From Phoebastria nigripes (taxonomy: Eukaryota; Chordata; Aves; Procellariiformes; Diomedeidae), in contig JAYKAV010003044.1 in assembly GCA_035582835.1 (NCBI GenBank), positions 3,592,064 to 3,656,063 of the forward strand: a DNA stretch of 64,000 nucleotides, read 5' to 3'. Shown piece by piece: positions 12,823-25,143 of the stretch (position 1 is the stretch's first letter; every line of letters begins with the position of its first letter). Made by a program: the position numbers and the translations under genes. The notes under the pieces are model-generated. The model saw nothing but the letters and a program-made list of their open reading frames with translations. It searched no databases and was not told the origin of the DNA.

Positions 12823-12879
12823 CTTGTTTTCAGCAGCAGATGTGAGCTGTTTCAAAGGCTGGTGCCAGGGCCTGAGTAA
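12823..12879 (-). CDS. Candidate coding exon (57 bp) with perfect donor, product not recognised
   Basis: The minus strand has acceptor TTGCTCACATAATCTTATAG ending at 12880 and donor AACAAG followed by GTAAGTGC, essentially the consensus. Only phase 0 is open; it gives 19 codons, LLRPWHQPLKQLTSAAENK, and ends in phase 0. The following 94 nt (12729-12822) form a textbook short intron: GTAAGT start, a branch-like element and a TCTTGCAG end. Joining to 12647-12728 keeps the frame. Short introns of this size are common in birds. The single N at 12773 lies inside the intron. No homology is recognised, so a non-coding transcript or chance pairing remains possible. Confidence 0.28.
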
Positions 12880-13595
12880 CTATAAGATTATGTGAGCAAA
12901 TACAAAAGGAACGTGGATGTGATGGAGTTTCCTTCCTGCCATCCCATTTATGATACAAATACATTGGTTTCCCTAGATGAGCTCAAAGTATTTCACAAAC
13001 ACAGAGGGCAAACATAATACAATCACATACCTGTGAGAAGAAGGGGCTGAAAGGTGACATGGACATGGCATTTTGTTAGGTCTTGGAGGGGTGAGATGGC
13101 AGCAAGGAGAAATTTTAAGGGGAGAGCTGGAAGAGCTACCAGTTATCTCTACCTATCCCAACTAAATTTTAAAATTAGTGGGAATACCACTTACATTCTG
13201 ATTTGTCATGCAGAACTGAAGTAAATCCACCCAACTCAAGCAATTTACACTAGTGCCCAGTAAGCTAACCAGACTCAGACTCATGTAAAGCAGTAGTAGA
13301 GAGACTAAAATACATGATCCAAACTAATAATCCAATAGCAAACCTGATCAAATGCCTACTGTCAGATGTGGAAAAACTCCCAAAAATTTTGAATGGGCGG
13401 TCAATTATCTTGATAACTTAGCTTTGACAGAAACCTGACTGCAGACTGTGAGTAGTATTAGCAAGGCAGCTATACAATGGGACAAAACCACTACCTGACA
13501 TGGTGCCTTTTATATCTGCTTCACACAGTTTTAAGATGATGAGTGTATCACCAGGCCAAGAAGTATCAAGTCTCATCCTCAGAGAGGTGGTAAAG

Positions 13596-13659
<64 letters not shown>
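13596..13659 (+). repeat. Poly(A) tract, 64 nt
   Basis: An uninterrupted run of 64 A, far longer than any other homopolymer here. No recognisable SINE, LINE or processed-gene body precedes it, and no target-site duplication is evident. CR1 elements do not end in poly(A), so the tract is not explained by the normal avian retroposons. Assembly length at such a run is unreliable. Confidence 0.9.
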
Positions 13660-13660
<1 letters not shown>

Positions 13661-16600
13661 AGGACTAGAAAGAAGACCAAAATCACAGTTATAAATGTGC
13701 TACACAGTGAAAACTGAGGATGCCAAGAATATGACCAGTTTCCTAGGTCCTTACAAAACCATACTGTATTAAAACAAGATTTCAAAAGCTGGCACATTAT
13801 GTGCTACAGGCATTTATACTTGGTGACCAACTCCTCCTGCTTCCTCCCAAAATAAAGTGTGGGTGATGCCTACAAAACGAGGNTTTGTGGTACAACTTCA
13901 GTAGCAATGCTGCAGTTCCATTAGATCTTCTGGACCCTAAACAGCCAAAAAGCCAGTGAGGAAAATGACATTTCAAAAACAGAGATCAACTTTGCTTGGA
14001 TAATTCAAATGTATTTGAATGCCAAATAATACAACCATAAAACCACAACAAACTAACTCAACTGAGCAGATCCTAGGACGCTGTAAAGGAAAAATACCAC
14101 AAATCATCACCACAGACTCAGCAATAGGACATCGATGCACAGTGACCCTTCTACAGGGTCTTACTTAAGTGCTTAATGGTAAAATTGGTTAGGAAAAAAA
14201 GCTTTTTGTTTAATTAGATTTTGCACTTCAGAAGAGATGGTTTTCCTTCCTGCTCCACAGTGGGGAATATGCACTTCTACCTAACTGTAGGCTGGGCTCT
14301 CTTCCCACTGAGATCTGGCATCCCATCGTTTCTCTGGTTATTTGAATCACTTGGAACTTGATTTGATCAGACCTAGGGAAAGTATCAGCAAAGATGAGGT
14401 TGCAGCCATGTCTCTGCAGACTTTTGAGAAATGCAGGAAGCTACACCAAAGACCATATTTACTGTCCAGACAAGACAGTAATTGGCAGAGCCAAAAAAGC
14501 ACCCAGGATACCAGGATAGCATTGGTCTGAGTGCACCTGGCAGTTTCATACGCTATCAGGCAGCACAGCATGCTTCAGGACCTGCCTGGACAGGCAAGTC
14601 ATGAGGCAGCCCGGTTGAGGGGAGGGAAACAGAGCAGAGAGCATGCCGAGTTCCCAGCCACTCCCCAGACAGCTCTTCTCTTGTTAGCTTAGACTACCTG
14701 TCCTGATGGAGTGCAAGAATCTTTTTGGTCTTCCTGGAAAGCAATGGGCAACTTCAGTATCCTGGTTAATATCTTCTGGAAAAAAAATCTGGACTGGAAA
14801 AACCAAACACTTTGTACAAGGAATCACAGAGAAATAGTGGCTATTTGACCTTTTGGTCTATGTACTGCTAGAGCCAAAGTGTGTATTAAAGTAGAAGTAA
14901 ATAGAAAGGATTATTTTTGTTAGATTAAGCAGAGCAGTAAGAATCTAAAATGAAGCCCCAACAAGCTGGAGGTCTACTTAAAATAAGCAGTAAAGAAAAA
15001 AACTTGTATCAAAAGGTATGTTAGAAATATTTTTCATTAACACAAATGTATCATTTTGCAAATCACACGTTCAGTATTAGAGATGTGGTTAGCAAAAGAG
15101 AAAGTTACACTTTTCAGCTCACCAATAGGAGACCAACACTAATTTTTCTTTTCCATTAAAACAATTTATCATTATATGGGAGATGGTACACCAGTTTTAT
15201 AAATCCCAAATGTCAACTTGTCCCAAAGACATTATACTTGAGGAGAACCTCCCTATTTTTCTTGTCATGACATGGATTTGTCATTCTAGAAACCTAGAAC
15301 TTTGCTATTTGGAAAAAGGAATCAGTTAGACCTACTTACTGGGCTTGGTTCTAGACTCCACTGGAAGCCTACTGTACTGTCTTGGAAATTGGTGCAAAAA
15401 CTAGAATGATCATTTGTCTGCCAACATGGAAAATTTCTTCTGGAAGGAGTATCTTCAGGTAGATATTGTTGCCACAATTTTTGAGGACTCTCCAGGGGGT
15501 CTAAATACCACATTTCCCAACACCCCTCACCCCCAAGTAGTAGCTCTTCAGAAAGAGAACTGTATCTAAAGTTTCCAAAGATGTAGCTGAAAAAAAAAAC
15601 CTTGAGAAAGTTATCAGTAGCCCTAATTTAAACCTAAGACACATGAGTCTGCCCATCCAGAAAATGAATAAAAATAAAAACATAGCTAGTTGATACTGAA
15701 TGTTTGCACAGGACATTAAGGCTTGAGATGAAAAATGCTACAGCAGCAGAGAGCACTGTCGTTTTACAGTGAGCTTCGTTTGACAACACCAACAGGGAAA
15801 GGAGCAGGAAAAAAAGAAGAAAAAAAAGCTTTTCACAAAGCAAAAAAGGAGGCAAACTGTGCCTTCCTGACAGCTGGCCGCATCAGTGGCATTAAGTACA
15901 GAAAGGAGGCAGGTATTACTCAAGAGACAGCAGTGGCAGGACTGGTAGGAGATCAGTAGTCAGCACAGGAAATGTTTTTTGCAAAAATCCTAATTATGGT
16001 CCTTCTCTCCCAGTCTATCCTGTGCTGCACTGTAATTACATGAACAAAGCTGAAATAGGGGCCTTTTCTCAAGAAAGAAGTTGCGATACTGACACACGAG
16101 AGCAAAATCCAAAATGCGTTTACAGACAGTGGAAGCGGTGCCTACGCTATCTAAGCTAAGAGAAAAGAGACAAAAACAGACAGATGAAGAAGCAGCAAGA
16201 TACAGTGACGTCCTGTATCTCTTTCTCCATGGTAGCCACTTTTGCTTTTTTAGACACTTTTTAAAACCATGCATAGCTCATTTTTTCCTTCCAAGTCAGA
16301 GGAAACAGGAGGGGCGGAGGCATGAAAGGAATACAAGTCACTCCATCACTGCATAAGCACATCTTCTGGTGCCAACAGAAGCCTAAATACACTGAGGTTA
16401 ATGCATTTATTTAAGCCTATCTTTTATTACCTATAACTAACTCCAATGACTGCCTGGATTCTGACAGATTTCAGTCTTGGGACAAAGCAAAACTATTTCA
16501 CTAAGAAGTAAGAACTATTTTTCTCTGTTATGTGATCAGTACCTTCAACAGAGCTGCAGGGGACTACCACTGGATGGCATGGACCATCTTTGCTGGTGCA

Positions 16601-19199
16601 GGGAGTGGAAAGGGCAGGCTCCTCCAATATCAGCATTTTCCTTCCGTAAAATTTGAACTACAAGTACAAGCAGCATTAATCCAGCTTTGAAAGTAGAAGA
16701 GAGCTGCTGACAGAAAAACCCGAGAAATGACAGATGTCTTCTCACGTGCTGTCAAGTACTTAGCAGAAACTCACTTGCATACAATTAAGAGAAAAACTTT
16801 TTTGGTGCTAACCTCATCAAGAGTTTCACTGAATCCTCCTTCCACACCAGAGTTATCTTACCATAGAAGACTCTGCTCTGTTGCTTCTCCAAGACCCAGG
16901 TTTGTTTTCCAGTGGACTCTTGTGTGTCTGCAGGAGGAGTGTGCACCCCAGACTGTCGGGGAAGGTACCCGCCTCACGCTGGCCCGCCAGCCAGGATGCT
17001 CAGACCTGAACAGACAGGCACCTGCCATATAAGTCATGGGGCTAAGAGCCTGTTATGAATGCGAAAGAATACCACAGGACTTAAAGATCCACAAGAATAA
17101 AGTATGGAGGACCTTAGTGTTACACAAATCCTTCATAGCATCCCTCTTCAAAGCCGTATCAGAACCTGCAGGGCATAGTGCAAGCCATGCCGTCTCAGGG
17201 CCCCATCCAGACATCACCCTTCACACTCCTGGGTTTACATCTATACGACATCATATACATGAGACTTGACTCAGGCAGTTTCCTAGCAGCTATCCTACAC
17301 GCCATTTTCAAATTGCCCCAAGGTTTCCATTCTACAAGGCTTACAAAGGGTCAATCCAGATTTTTGCATCTTGCCAGTCTCGAAAAGTTGCATAAAGCCC
17401 CAGTCCCCATTTCCCANTCCTAGCAACGCTGCTTCTGTGTCTGACTTCACCTACAATAATTGGTCTCTGAAGGACAAGAAATGGCAGTAACTTGTGCTGG
17501 GTTGCAAGGTGTGGGAATGGAGGAAATTAACACCAACTCTTTTTTTCCATCCCAGTGAATAATGTGATTACTGGGGAGGGAGAGGAGGAGGGGAGAAGGG
17601 CTGAGCCTTACATCAGCTGTGAGATGGGGTTTTATCTTTTTTTTTTTTTCCCCTTTTAAAACAAACAGATGGGGAGACCATTAAATTCACAGCCTCCACC
17701 ACACAAACATACATCACAGCAGCTTTTGCCAATAAAAGAGTTAAATAATGTGTTACTTAAATCATCAGCACTCTTGTGTAAAAAAAAATAAATAAAAAAA
17801 CCTCTCTAGGAAAAGAAGGCAGCAGCATAACCCCAAGTGATGCCAGCGTGTTGAAACAGGACATTCTGGACAATAGCCACACAGTTCAGTAAAACGGCAG
17901 AACTGAACTAGTCAGCTATAATGCATCCTTTTTTCAGTTATCAAATAATTACCACTTCTACATCATTTTGTTTTGAGTCTCACCTGCTGAGGTGTAAACA
18001 ACCTTCCATATGCTGCTTCTTATTCCAGACTAGGATATGCCTGCACAGAGGCATGTCTTTCTTATAAGAACTGCTTGAGAAGACAGGATCATCAGTGTAG
18101 CATCTTATTGTCTTGACAGCATGCTGCAGCAGGCATCCAACTATATAGGATCAGCTTTGCTATGTGGTATAGGGGGGAAGCTACAGTACCCCATCAAGCA
18201 TTCAAGCTTTCAGAAGAAGCTAGACCTGTTGTCTTAACTTGTCTTTAGTATCCTTATACCAGTATTTAGAGTAATGCACAGGGCATTTTCATCCTGAATA
18301 GTTTTTATACTAAGAGCAACCAAAGTCAACAGATAGCAAACATTAAGATAGTGAGTGCTGCTTGAAACCTCTCCATCATCTAGTGATTTTGGAGATATTT
18401 CACAGGGACCAAGCTGGAACACAGAGATGCAAAACCCTCTAAACACAAACGTTTAGATTACTATTTCCTGAAGGGAAAAAAGGGGAAGGGATTAATTTCA
18501 TGAACATTCTCTTTCCTGTGAACCACTCACCAAAACTGCTCCCAAACGTTTATGGTCAGTCCTGCCCTTGCTTGCAATGGGACTTGATTCAAGACCTTTT
18601 TTGTTTCCAGCCATTTCTTTCACACATTACACCCAAACCACTGCCAGTGAGCGAACATGTGCAAACATCAGTCTTTGGTTGAAGGTAGTGTTGCATAGCC
18701 TGTAGGCTTTTACTCTGTGCTTAGAGTTCAGCCCATGCAAGTATCAATTAAATAAACTATTCCAGTACTCTCAATATTCAGGGTAACTTTTTATTTCTGC
18801 ACATAATGAAAGATCTGTTCACAAATGTGTGGAGTATTTAAGGTTAATAGTTTTGGTCATTTCTTATAAGCATTCTCATATTTCCCAGAATACAAGTGCG
18901 TCTTTTGAGTGCATTTTCCCTTCTGCCTTAATTAGATTTGAGCAGGCACATAAACAAGGGTAACAGTTGGCTCCAAAACATATCACTATTAATACTGCAA
19001 CAGTTCTGAAACTCTAGAAATTCTCTAGCCAGGAAGAAAATAGGGATGTAGAGTAGCACCAATCAGTTTATATGCCAGGCTAAGATACAGAGCCTGTTTT
19101 AATCTGATTTTTCATTAACTTGCCAAGTTAATAAAGCAGATGGTATGAGCAAATTCCACAGAACTATGCTTATAGCAAACTTTGTAAGCATCTGGTCTT

Positions 19200-19215
19200 G
19201 GGGGGGGGGGGGGGG
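19200..19215 (+). repeat. G16 homopolymer
   Basis: Sixteen consecutive G followed by TGGG. Such runs are rare in AT-rich DNA; they can form G-quadruplex structures and are prone to slippage and sequencing error. Confidence 0.9.
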
Positions 19216-19749
19216 TGGGAATGAAACCCAGAAAAATCTGGGAAAAGATGAAACAGGAAAAAAAAGGAAGAAAAGCCATAAACAACTAACTCTGAAGGGA
19301 AGAAGGTTTGTGTCCAGATTTTGTTGATTAAAACAACACAGTTAAAGCCAGTATTTAGTATCTGTAACTTCTAAAAATGCTTCATTTGATTTGCTGAAGC
19401 CAACAATTTGGGGCAAATAGACTCAGGGACAATTCAGTCCAGTTTCTGAAAAAAACCTCATCTGACGCTGCATATTTCTAGAACATTTTCTAGAAAAATA
19501 CATTCTGTTCTTCATTAATTTGATGACATCCGTGGAGCCCAACCGTTAAGTTCTTAAAACATCATTCAAGTTTAGTTGAGATGAAAAAGGGTTGCCTTAA
19601 AACTGCTATTTTTCCTGCAGGAAGATATGATTACCACTTAATGTTTTCAAAGAGTTGCTTGTGTACTGTGGTGGGGTGACTGTTATCAGCTATTGAAACA
19701 TCTGCCTCTCTCACTGTCATTAGTAGACCTTAAACCATTTCATGAAGGA

Positions 19750-19865
19750 CATTAACATTCTTCCCATTTTACAGATGGGGAGGTGGAGGTGCAGATGAAT
19801 AGCAGCTCCCCTGAAGTGACTCCTTTGGACAAAAGGCCAAGTGCTCTTACCCTTAAATTACACAC
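19750..19865 (+). repeat. Ancient L2/MIR/L3-like retroposon tail
   Basis: CCCATTTTACAGATGGGGAG at about 19763 is the hallmark start of the conserved tail module of L2, MIR and sauropsid L3/CR1-like elements. It is followed by a degraded GAGGTG...GTGACT...AAGGCCAAGTGCTCTTA block in the expected order. Highly diverged. The exact family needs a consensus alignment. Confidence 0.55.
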
Positions 19866-22089
19866 CGTATCACTATCAGACATACAGAGACAAGATTTTA
19901 GCTTTTGAGTTGAGATTTGCCCTGCGCAAATCCAGACAGACTTTGCTCAAGTACAACGTGAATCCAAGGGAAGTGTGAGGGGAAGAAACATCCCTTTCCT
20001 TGCTCTCGAACAGTCAGGATTGCCCAGGTGACCATGTAAGTGAGACAGTCCACACTGTGCTAATAGTATAAGGAGAGTATATTTCCACTGAACCTGCTGG
20101 GAATGCTAATGCTTTGGTGTGATCTGACAGATATTTGGGTGGTTCAGATCAGGAGAAAGTACTGTCCTTAACTCTGAATTTCCTGGTTTTCTTTCCAACT
20201 TGGAACAAAGCAATCTCTATTTAAAAGGTACCTCACTCGCGAAAAAACAGCTAGTTAGAACATGTTTTTTTCTCTCTTGGCACCCTCCAAGATAGCCCCT
20301 ATAGAAAGGGCACAGGAACACTGTTCCCAGCAGAGCAGCAAGCATGCCACTGAGCACACTCTGAGTCATCCTTCCCACCAGAGCAGTTAGTAGGAAAGGG
20401 TGTTGGCCAGCCAGGAAGCTCTCCGGATGAGTCATTATCAAATACAGCCATACCTAGATAACCTTGGCATGGCCTTACTTAGCTTGATTCATTAGACAAG
20501 ACAAGCTCTGTGCTGCTACTCCTCCCATCTTCTTTTTGAAAACTGTCTACTAATGGCAAGAACTGTTGAGCTAATTGAATGCAGAGATTTTAAAATTGAA
20601 AGTCAAGAGACATCTAGTTGCATTTAAAGAGTGGAGGATNATTATAATGAAAATAACTGCAATAAAAAGAATGAAGAGTATGAGGAAAAGCAAATATTTG
20701 CCACCCAGCTGGACAAAATCAGATTCTGGCAGTTTTGCTCAAATAATTTTATGATTTTCAGCACTGTTTACAAACATTCCTCCAGTCTGTGTACCAAATT
20801 TAGAAAAGACACCAGCAAGAGGTTAAGAGATCCTGCCCTTTGCTGCACAGAACTCTTTGTGTACAGGAATCCTGTCCTTGACTCATCACTGAGAAATATT
20901 AGCATTGCTATCATAAAGGAGAGAGAAGTCTTTTAAGACAGAAACATGCACCACTGCTACTGCACAGTGCAAGATGCAAGTGACTTGCTTTCAGTGCTGC
21001 AACGTAAGTTAGCAATGTGGGATGGCCCTGTATTGGCCCTGACTGCTATGCCCAGTTCTACTTTGAGTACTGATTTTTCTCACTTGTGAGTAAATTTGCT
21101 AAAATGTTAATGACCGAAATTAGATATCACTTCATGGCCTCTTGATTGCTTAATCTGAGGTGGTCTTCNCCACGATGATTGTTAATTACTGACTATCAAA
21201 TGGAAAGCGTGACTAGTGCATTATTAACCTTTAGCTAGCTTTAACGTGGTGTTTGACAAATATAAGTAACTTTTAAAACCAGCTTTCTCACAATTAGTCA
21301 TGGTCCAACTTACACACCAGTAGTAAGCTATAGGAAAAATGCTACAGAAACATCACACGCCATGTGAACAAAACGCCATGTGTTTGACTTAAGGTTTTCT
21401 TCTTCTTTTCCCTGGAATTCCTCAGAATCAGTGAGAAAGGGACAGGTAGCTGAGGCCTGGCAGTTCACCCCTCCAAGGGTAGGAAAGCATGATGTAAGTA
21501 GCATAAGACACTGCACCTGTGCCCTAGACTAGAGGGGGTCAAACATGCAGGTATTCTTTTGGAAAGCTTTGCCTGCCATCAACGGCCAGTCCTGATGTTG
21601 TCTGCAACTAAAGGCAAAAGATTTCAGCCTGGAAAATGAAACAACTCCCTTTACAAAAGCTACTCCCTTGACAGATGCTAGGGAAAAAACTTGGAGGTAT
21701 GCATTACCATCAAAGTCCCAAAATGTTTACAAAACATTTATGTATATGTCCCCTATTCCTATTCTTCTCTCCCCTCATATGCAAGCTGAAACATTTTCCT
21801 CCAACATCCCTCCAGTGTTTCTTTCTCTAGCTTCCATCAATCTAACTTCAGTCTGGGACAGAGGGCAATGATAGTGCTGAAGACAGCTGAAGCCTGCCCC
21901 ACTTTTATCATCTCAACAGTCTCTGCAGTTCTTCAGCTACGCGAACTCCAGGAGCATTGTGTTTTCAGCTCGCCTCCAAGACACCTGAAATGACCTTGCA
22001 GATGATGTACAAGTATTCTGTTGCACATTCCTTAGAACACAGAGGAAAACTCACTTGCTCTGAAAATGCACTTACTTTACTGGTCATCT

Positions 22090-22255
22090 TGCAAAACACC
22101 TGTCAGTGAAAGATGTCAGTGGCATCAACAAAGGTCTGCTACTAGGGATGGTTTTTAGAGTTCATCCTNCCTGGGGCAGAGGAACGGACTAGGTGACCTC
22201 CCAAGGTCCTCCTGTCCTCCTCATCATTCATTCCATGGCTTTCTGATCATTTTCC
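22090..22255 (+). mobile_element. CR1 LINE 3' fragment
   Basis: The segment follows the sauropsid CR1 3' end in order: CTGTCAGTGAAAGAT, GGGATGGTTTTTAGAGTTCA, CCTGGGGCAGAGGAACGGAC, then the diagnostic TAGGTGACCTCCCAAGGTCC, with a degraded tail. In intact CR1 the tail is built from short repeats such as ATTCTATG; here only CATTCCATGG-like remnants remain. The fragment is 5' truncated, as most CR1 copies are. It has lost all coding capacity. Confidence 0.8.
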
Positions 22256-25101
22256 TACGCTGCTTTGCTGTTTTGCAATAGCTTATTGCACCAGTGGACT
22301 TGACCCTTTCAAGCAAAGAATCTATCACTTGTTAGGCATATTTTGCTTGCTGTATTTTGCTACGTTAGCTGATGGCAACATATAAATGAGTAATAATGCT
22401 GCTGATGAATGAATTTGCCAAGAGCTATCACCAAGCCATCTTACTATTTACCACCCCACGCTTCTTTTGCTGCTTACAGCATGTTGCTGTGAAGTAAACC
22501 AAACATGGTTTGACATCCTGTAGCGTGCAGAATTCCCATTGCAATAGAAGCTGTAAATGGGGTCACCAAGGGGACTGTATCTTTTTCTAGCTTTCTCTTT
22601 GCAATGCACTGGGATTATTATGTTTTATTTGTAAAGCAATCCTTTCCTTAAGGGTCACGCTCCCAGATTATTAAAACATCATGAAATACGTAGATTTCTC
22701 TTTCACTACTTCACCTGATTCCCTGTCTCCTTAAAAGAAACAAAGGGAGGAAGTAGGACCAATAAAACATAACTCATTCTGCTCTTTTTCTTTTTAACCA
22801 ATTGCTGATGATTTTCACTAAGTGGGGAAATTGGCCCAATAACTCAGTTTATCAGTATATTTTTTTGGAAAAAAGTATTCTCACTTTTCCTATTCATCTA
22901 ACACTTAAAATTGTATATCCAGTGAAAAAGCTTGTGTATGTTGCCTTTAAAGAAATCCAGGTTTTAATCTGTTGTCCCAATGATAGGATATCTTACACCA
23001 CTTTAATTCCTTAAGAAAAGTGAAAATTAACTTTTTTACCAATTTATGCTCCGTTTTATTTTCATGCTGCTGAAAGGGTTAAAAACTGTGATTTATATCA
23101 GATAGAAGAGTTCTGATAGGTTCAAAACCTCCTCCTTCTAAGCTGTAGTTTATTGATAAGAACAAAATAAAACTTGGAAGTGACAGATGAGCTAATCTAC
23201 AGTTCGGAGCTGCAGGAGAGTGTTTTATTCCATTAATCATTTAGAGCATGACCGATTATGCCTCACTGCGGCTGAATTCACTATCTTTTTTTTAATGGAT
23301 CAAATATTCAAACTCGATCTAACTGTAGCCAAAACACCCAGGTCAGCAGTTTTGGTAAAGGCTGGTGCGTTTCTTATTGTGGCCCCAAGTCTATTCAGCT
23401 AATGTCTGCCTATAGGTGATGCTCTTTCTTTTACTCTGGAGAAGCAGCGAAGTAGATAGATGTTTGTTAAAATCAAAGGTAGGCATGGGCTCAGCTGTCC
23501 CATGGCTGAGCTAACTCAAGTTTTCTCAGAAGGGTAGACAAAAGGAAAGAGAAGAGCTCTTCTTCAGAGGGAAGGCACAGAGCAAAGAGGAAACAGCTGA
23601 ACTGAAGGATGGGCTTGCTGCTCTGGATGCTCCCAGACAATGGGAGTTTATGGGAAGTTTCCACTTTTAGGAAGGCCTGGCCTCCTCCTACACCCCTGCC
23701 TCCCTTCTCCCTCTTGGAGTGTTTGATGCCCTGACACCTCTGGAGCAGTTGCTGCCAGTCTAACTCTCCAGGGCTTTGGCAGAATTGGAGTAGGCAAGTA
23801 GGGCCATGGCCCCTCTGCTACCCCTCACAGCCCGTGGTAGGCAGTTGCCTACTTTGCCTGTATTAGGGGACATTGGCCTAGCATGAAGAAGGTTGTTTTA
23901 ATTGAGGTTGGGTGCCCAGCTGCCTGAGCCACTTACAAAAAGCCCGCCTACCATGCCCTGAGACTATCTTTTCCAAACCTTGGGTAATACTGAGAAGCAA
24001 TTAAACAGCACTCCCTGAGAGGAGCTGCACGCTGAGTCCAAACCAGGCAGCGACTGGAGATAAGTACAACTATTGCAGGATGCTCACACAGCACAGAAAT
24101 TATTGTTAATAAGTCGCATAATGTTGTTTTGTAAAGAGCTCCTAGGCAAATGTAATAATTTTATACTGCGGGGTTTCTTTAAGTATTTGAGGCCAGAGGT
24201 TGACTTGGATTGTTGGACTCCACATGCTTCAGGCAGAAAAGACAAGCCCATTCGAGTTAGTGTCTGAAGTAAGAGCTTAGGGGACAGTATTTCCGCATGT
24301 ACCCCAAGATCTGAATTCTTCCTAAGCAAGGAAAGTTGGGTGGAAGAGACTGAAGGTGGAGAAAGAGACGTGAAATTTCTGTCTGCACTAGCATTTATGT
24401 ATTTTAACTATAGATCCTGGGACCTTAAAAAAAACAGTTTCAGTTACTGAATATAGTCCATAATGTTGAAAAATGCATCTTGGAACTCCTAGATTCTTTT
24501 TTCATAGCATCCATGATTTCAGTAGATGCTGGAAAGCTACATACCTTAGAGGATGTCAGCCCTAAGGCATGAAATCATTATGGCATGTGTTTAGGAACTG
24601 AACTCTCCTTCAAATCAATGGATGTAAACTCTGAAATGCCTTCAAATCTGGCATACGGGCTTTGATCACTTCTACNAATAGAACTCAAGTTTCTAAATCA
24701 CTTGGACGCTTGAAAATTAGACTGAACATGAATTTGATTGATGGTGATGTTTTCAACTTGCTGATTCAAACAGCTACTCTAGATGAAAAAGGCATTTCTG
24801 TTTGCAGAAAATAGGAGGGATGAGCTTGGAGAAAAGGGCCATAAAACAAATTAACACAGGGCCTCCAGGCATTGGCTCAAAACATTTCATTCCTTTGAGA
24901 TGAGGTACCTTTGGGGAAACAGAAACAGCAAAACAAATGACAAATGGAAGCCAAGGGATGCAAACGATGAAACAAGAAGAATGCTGTAAAAAAGTTAGAC
25001 AGTATTTGAAGACTGGATTTTTTTTTTTTTGTACATTATCCAATTCTCTATGCAGAACAAGACTTTGGACAAGTCCATCTAAGCGTTTGTACTGGAAATA
25101 A

Positions 25102-25143
25102 TTCTTCTTTTTTTCTCCCCCCTCCCCCCCCCTTTTTTTACAG
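25102..25143 (+). other. 38-nt pyrimidine tract ending in a strong splice acceptor
   Basis: Positions 25102-25139 are pure pyrimidine (TTCTTCT, then T7, and two C runs of 6 and 9 split by T, then T7) and lead directly into ACAG at 25140-25143, an exceptionally strong acceptor. Downstream, from 25144, frames are open for 23 to 80 codons, but the donors in reach are weak (CCT before GTAGGC, TTCA before GTGAGA). It may be an unused acceptor, the start of a non-coding exon, or a pyrimidine repeat that resembles one. Confidence 0.35.

Larger units (their letters stand above)
12880..22089. other. Gene-free stretch, presumed intron or intergenic
   Basis: AT-rich DNA with homopolymers at 13.6 kb (A64), 17.64 kb (T13) and 19.2 kb (G16), and an old L2/MIR-like tail near 19.8 kb. 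A minus-strand segment at 17984-18040 has strong sites (CTCTGTGCAG and CAG before GTGAGA) and one open frame of 19 codons. The plus strand of 16727-17032 is open for 101 codons with no recognisable domain. I do not count either as a gene. Confidence 0.55.

Noticed and set aside
13033..13127. Minus-strand segment between CTCTTCCAG and a CACAG/GTATGT donor
   Set aside because: Two frames are open, but neither is phase-compatible with the candidate exon at 12823-12879, and the donor region is itself a pyrimidine-rich acceptor.
17984..18040. Minus-strand 57-bp segment with strong acceptor and donor and one open frame of 19 codons
   Set aside because: No phase-compatible neighbour found. It shows how often such segments arise by chance and serves as a caution for the other exon calls.
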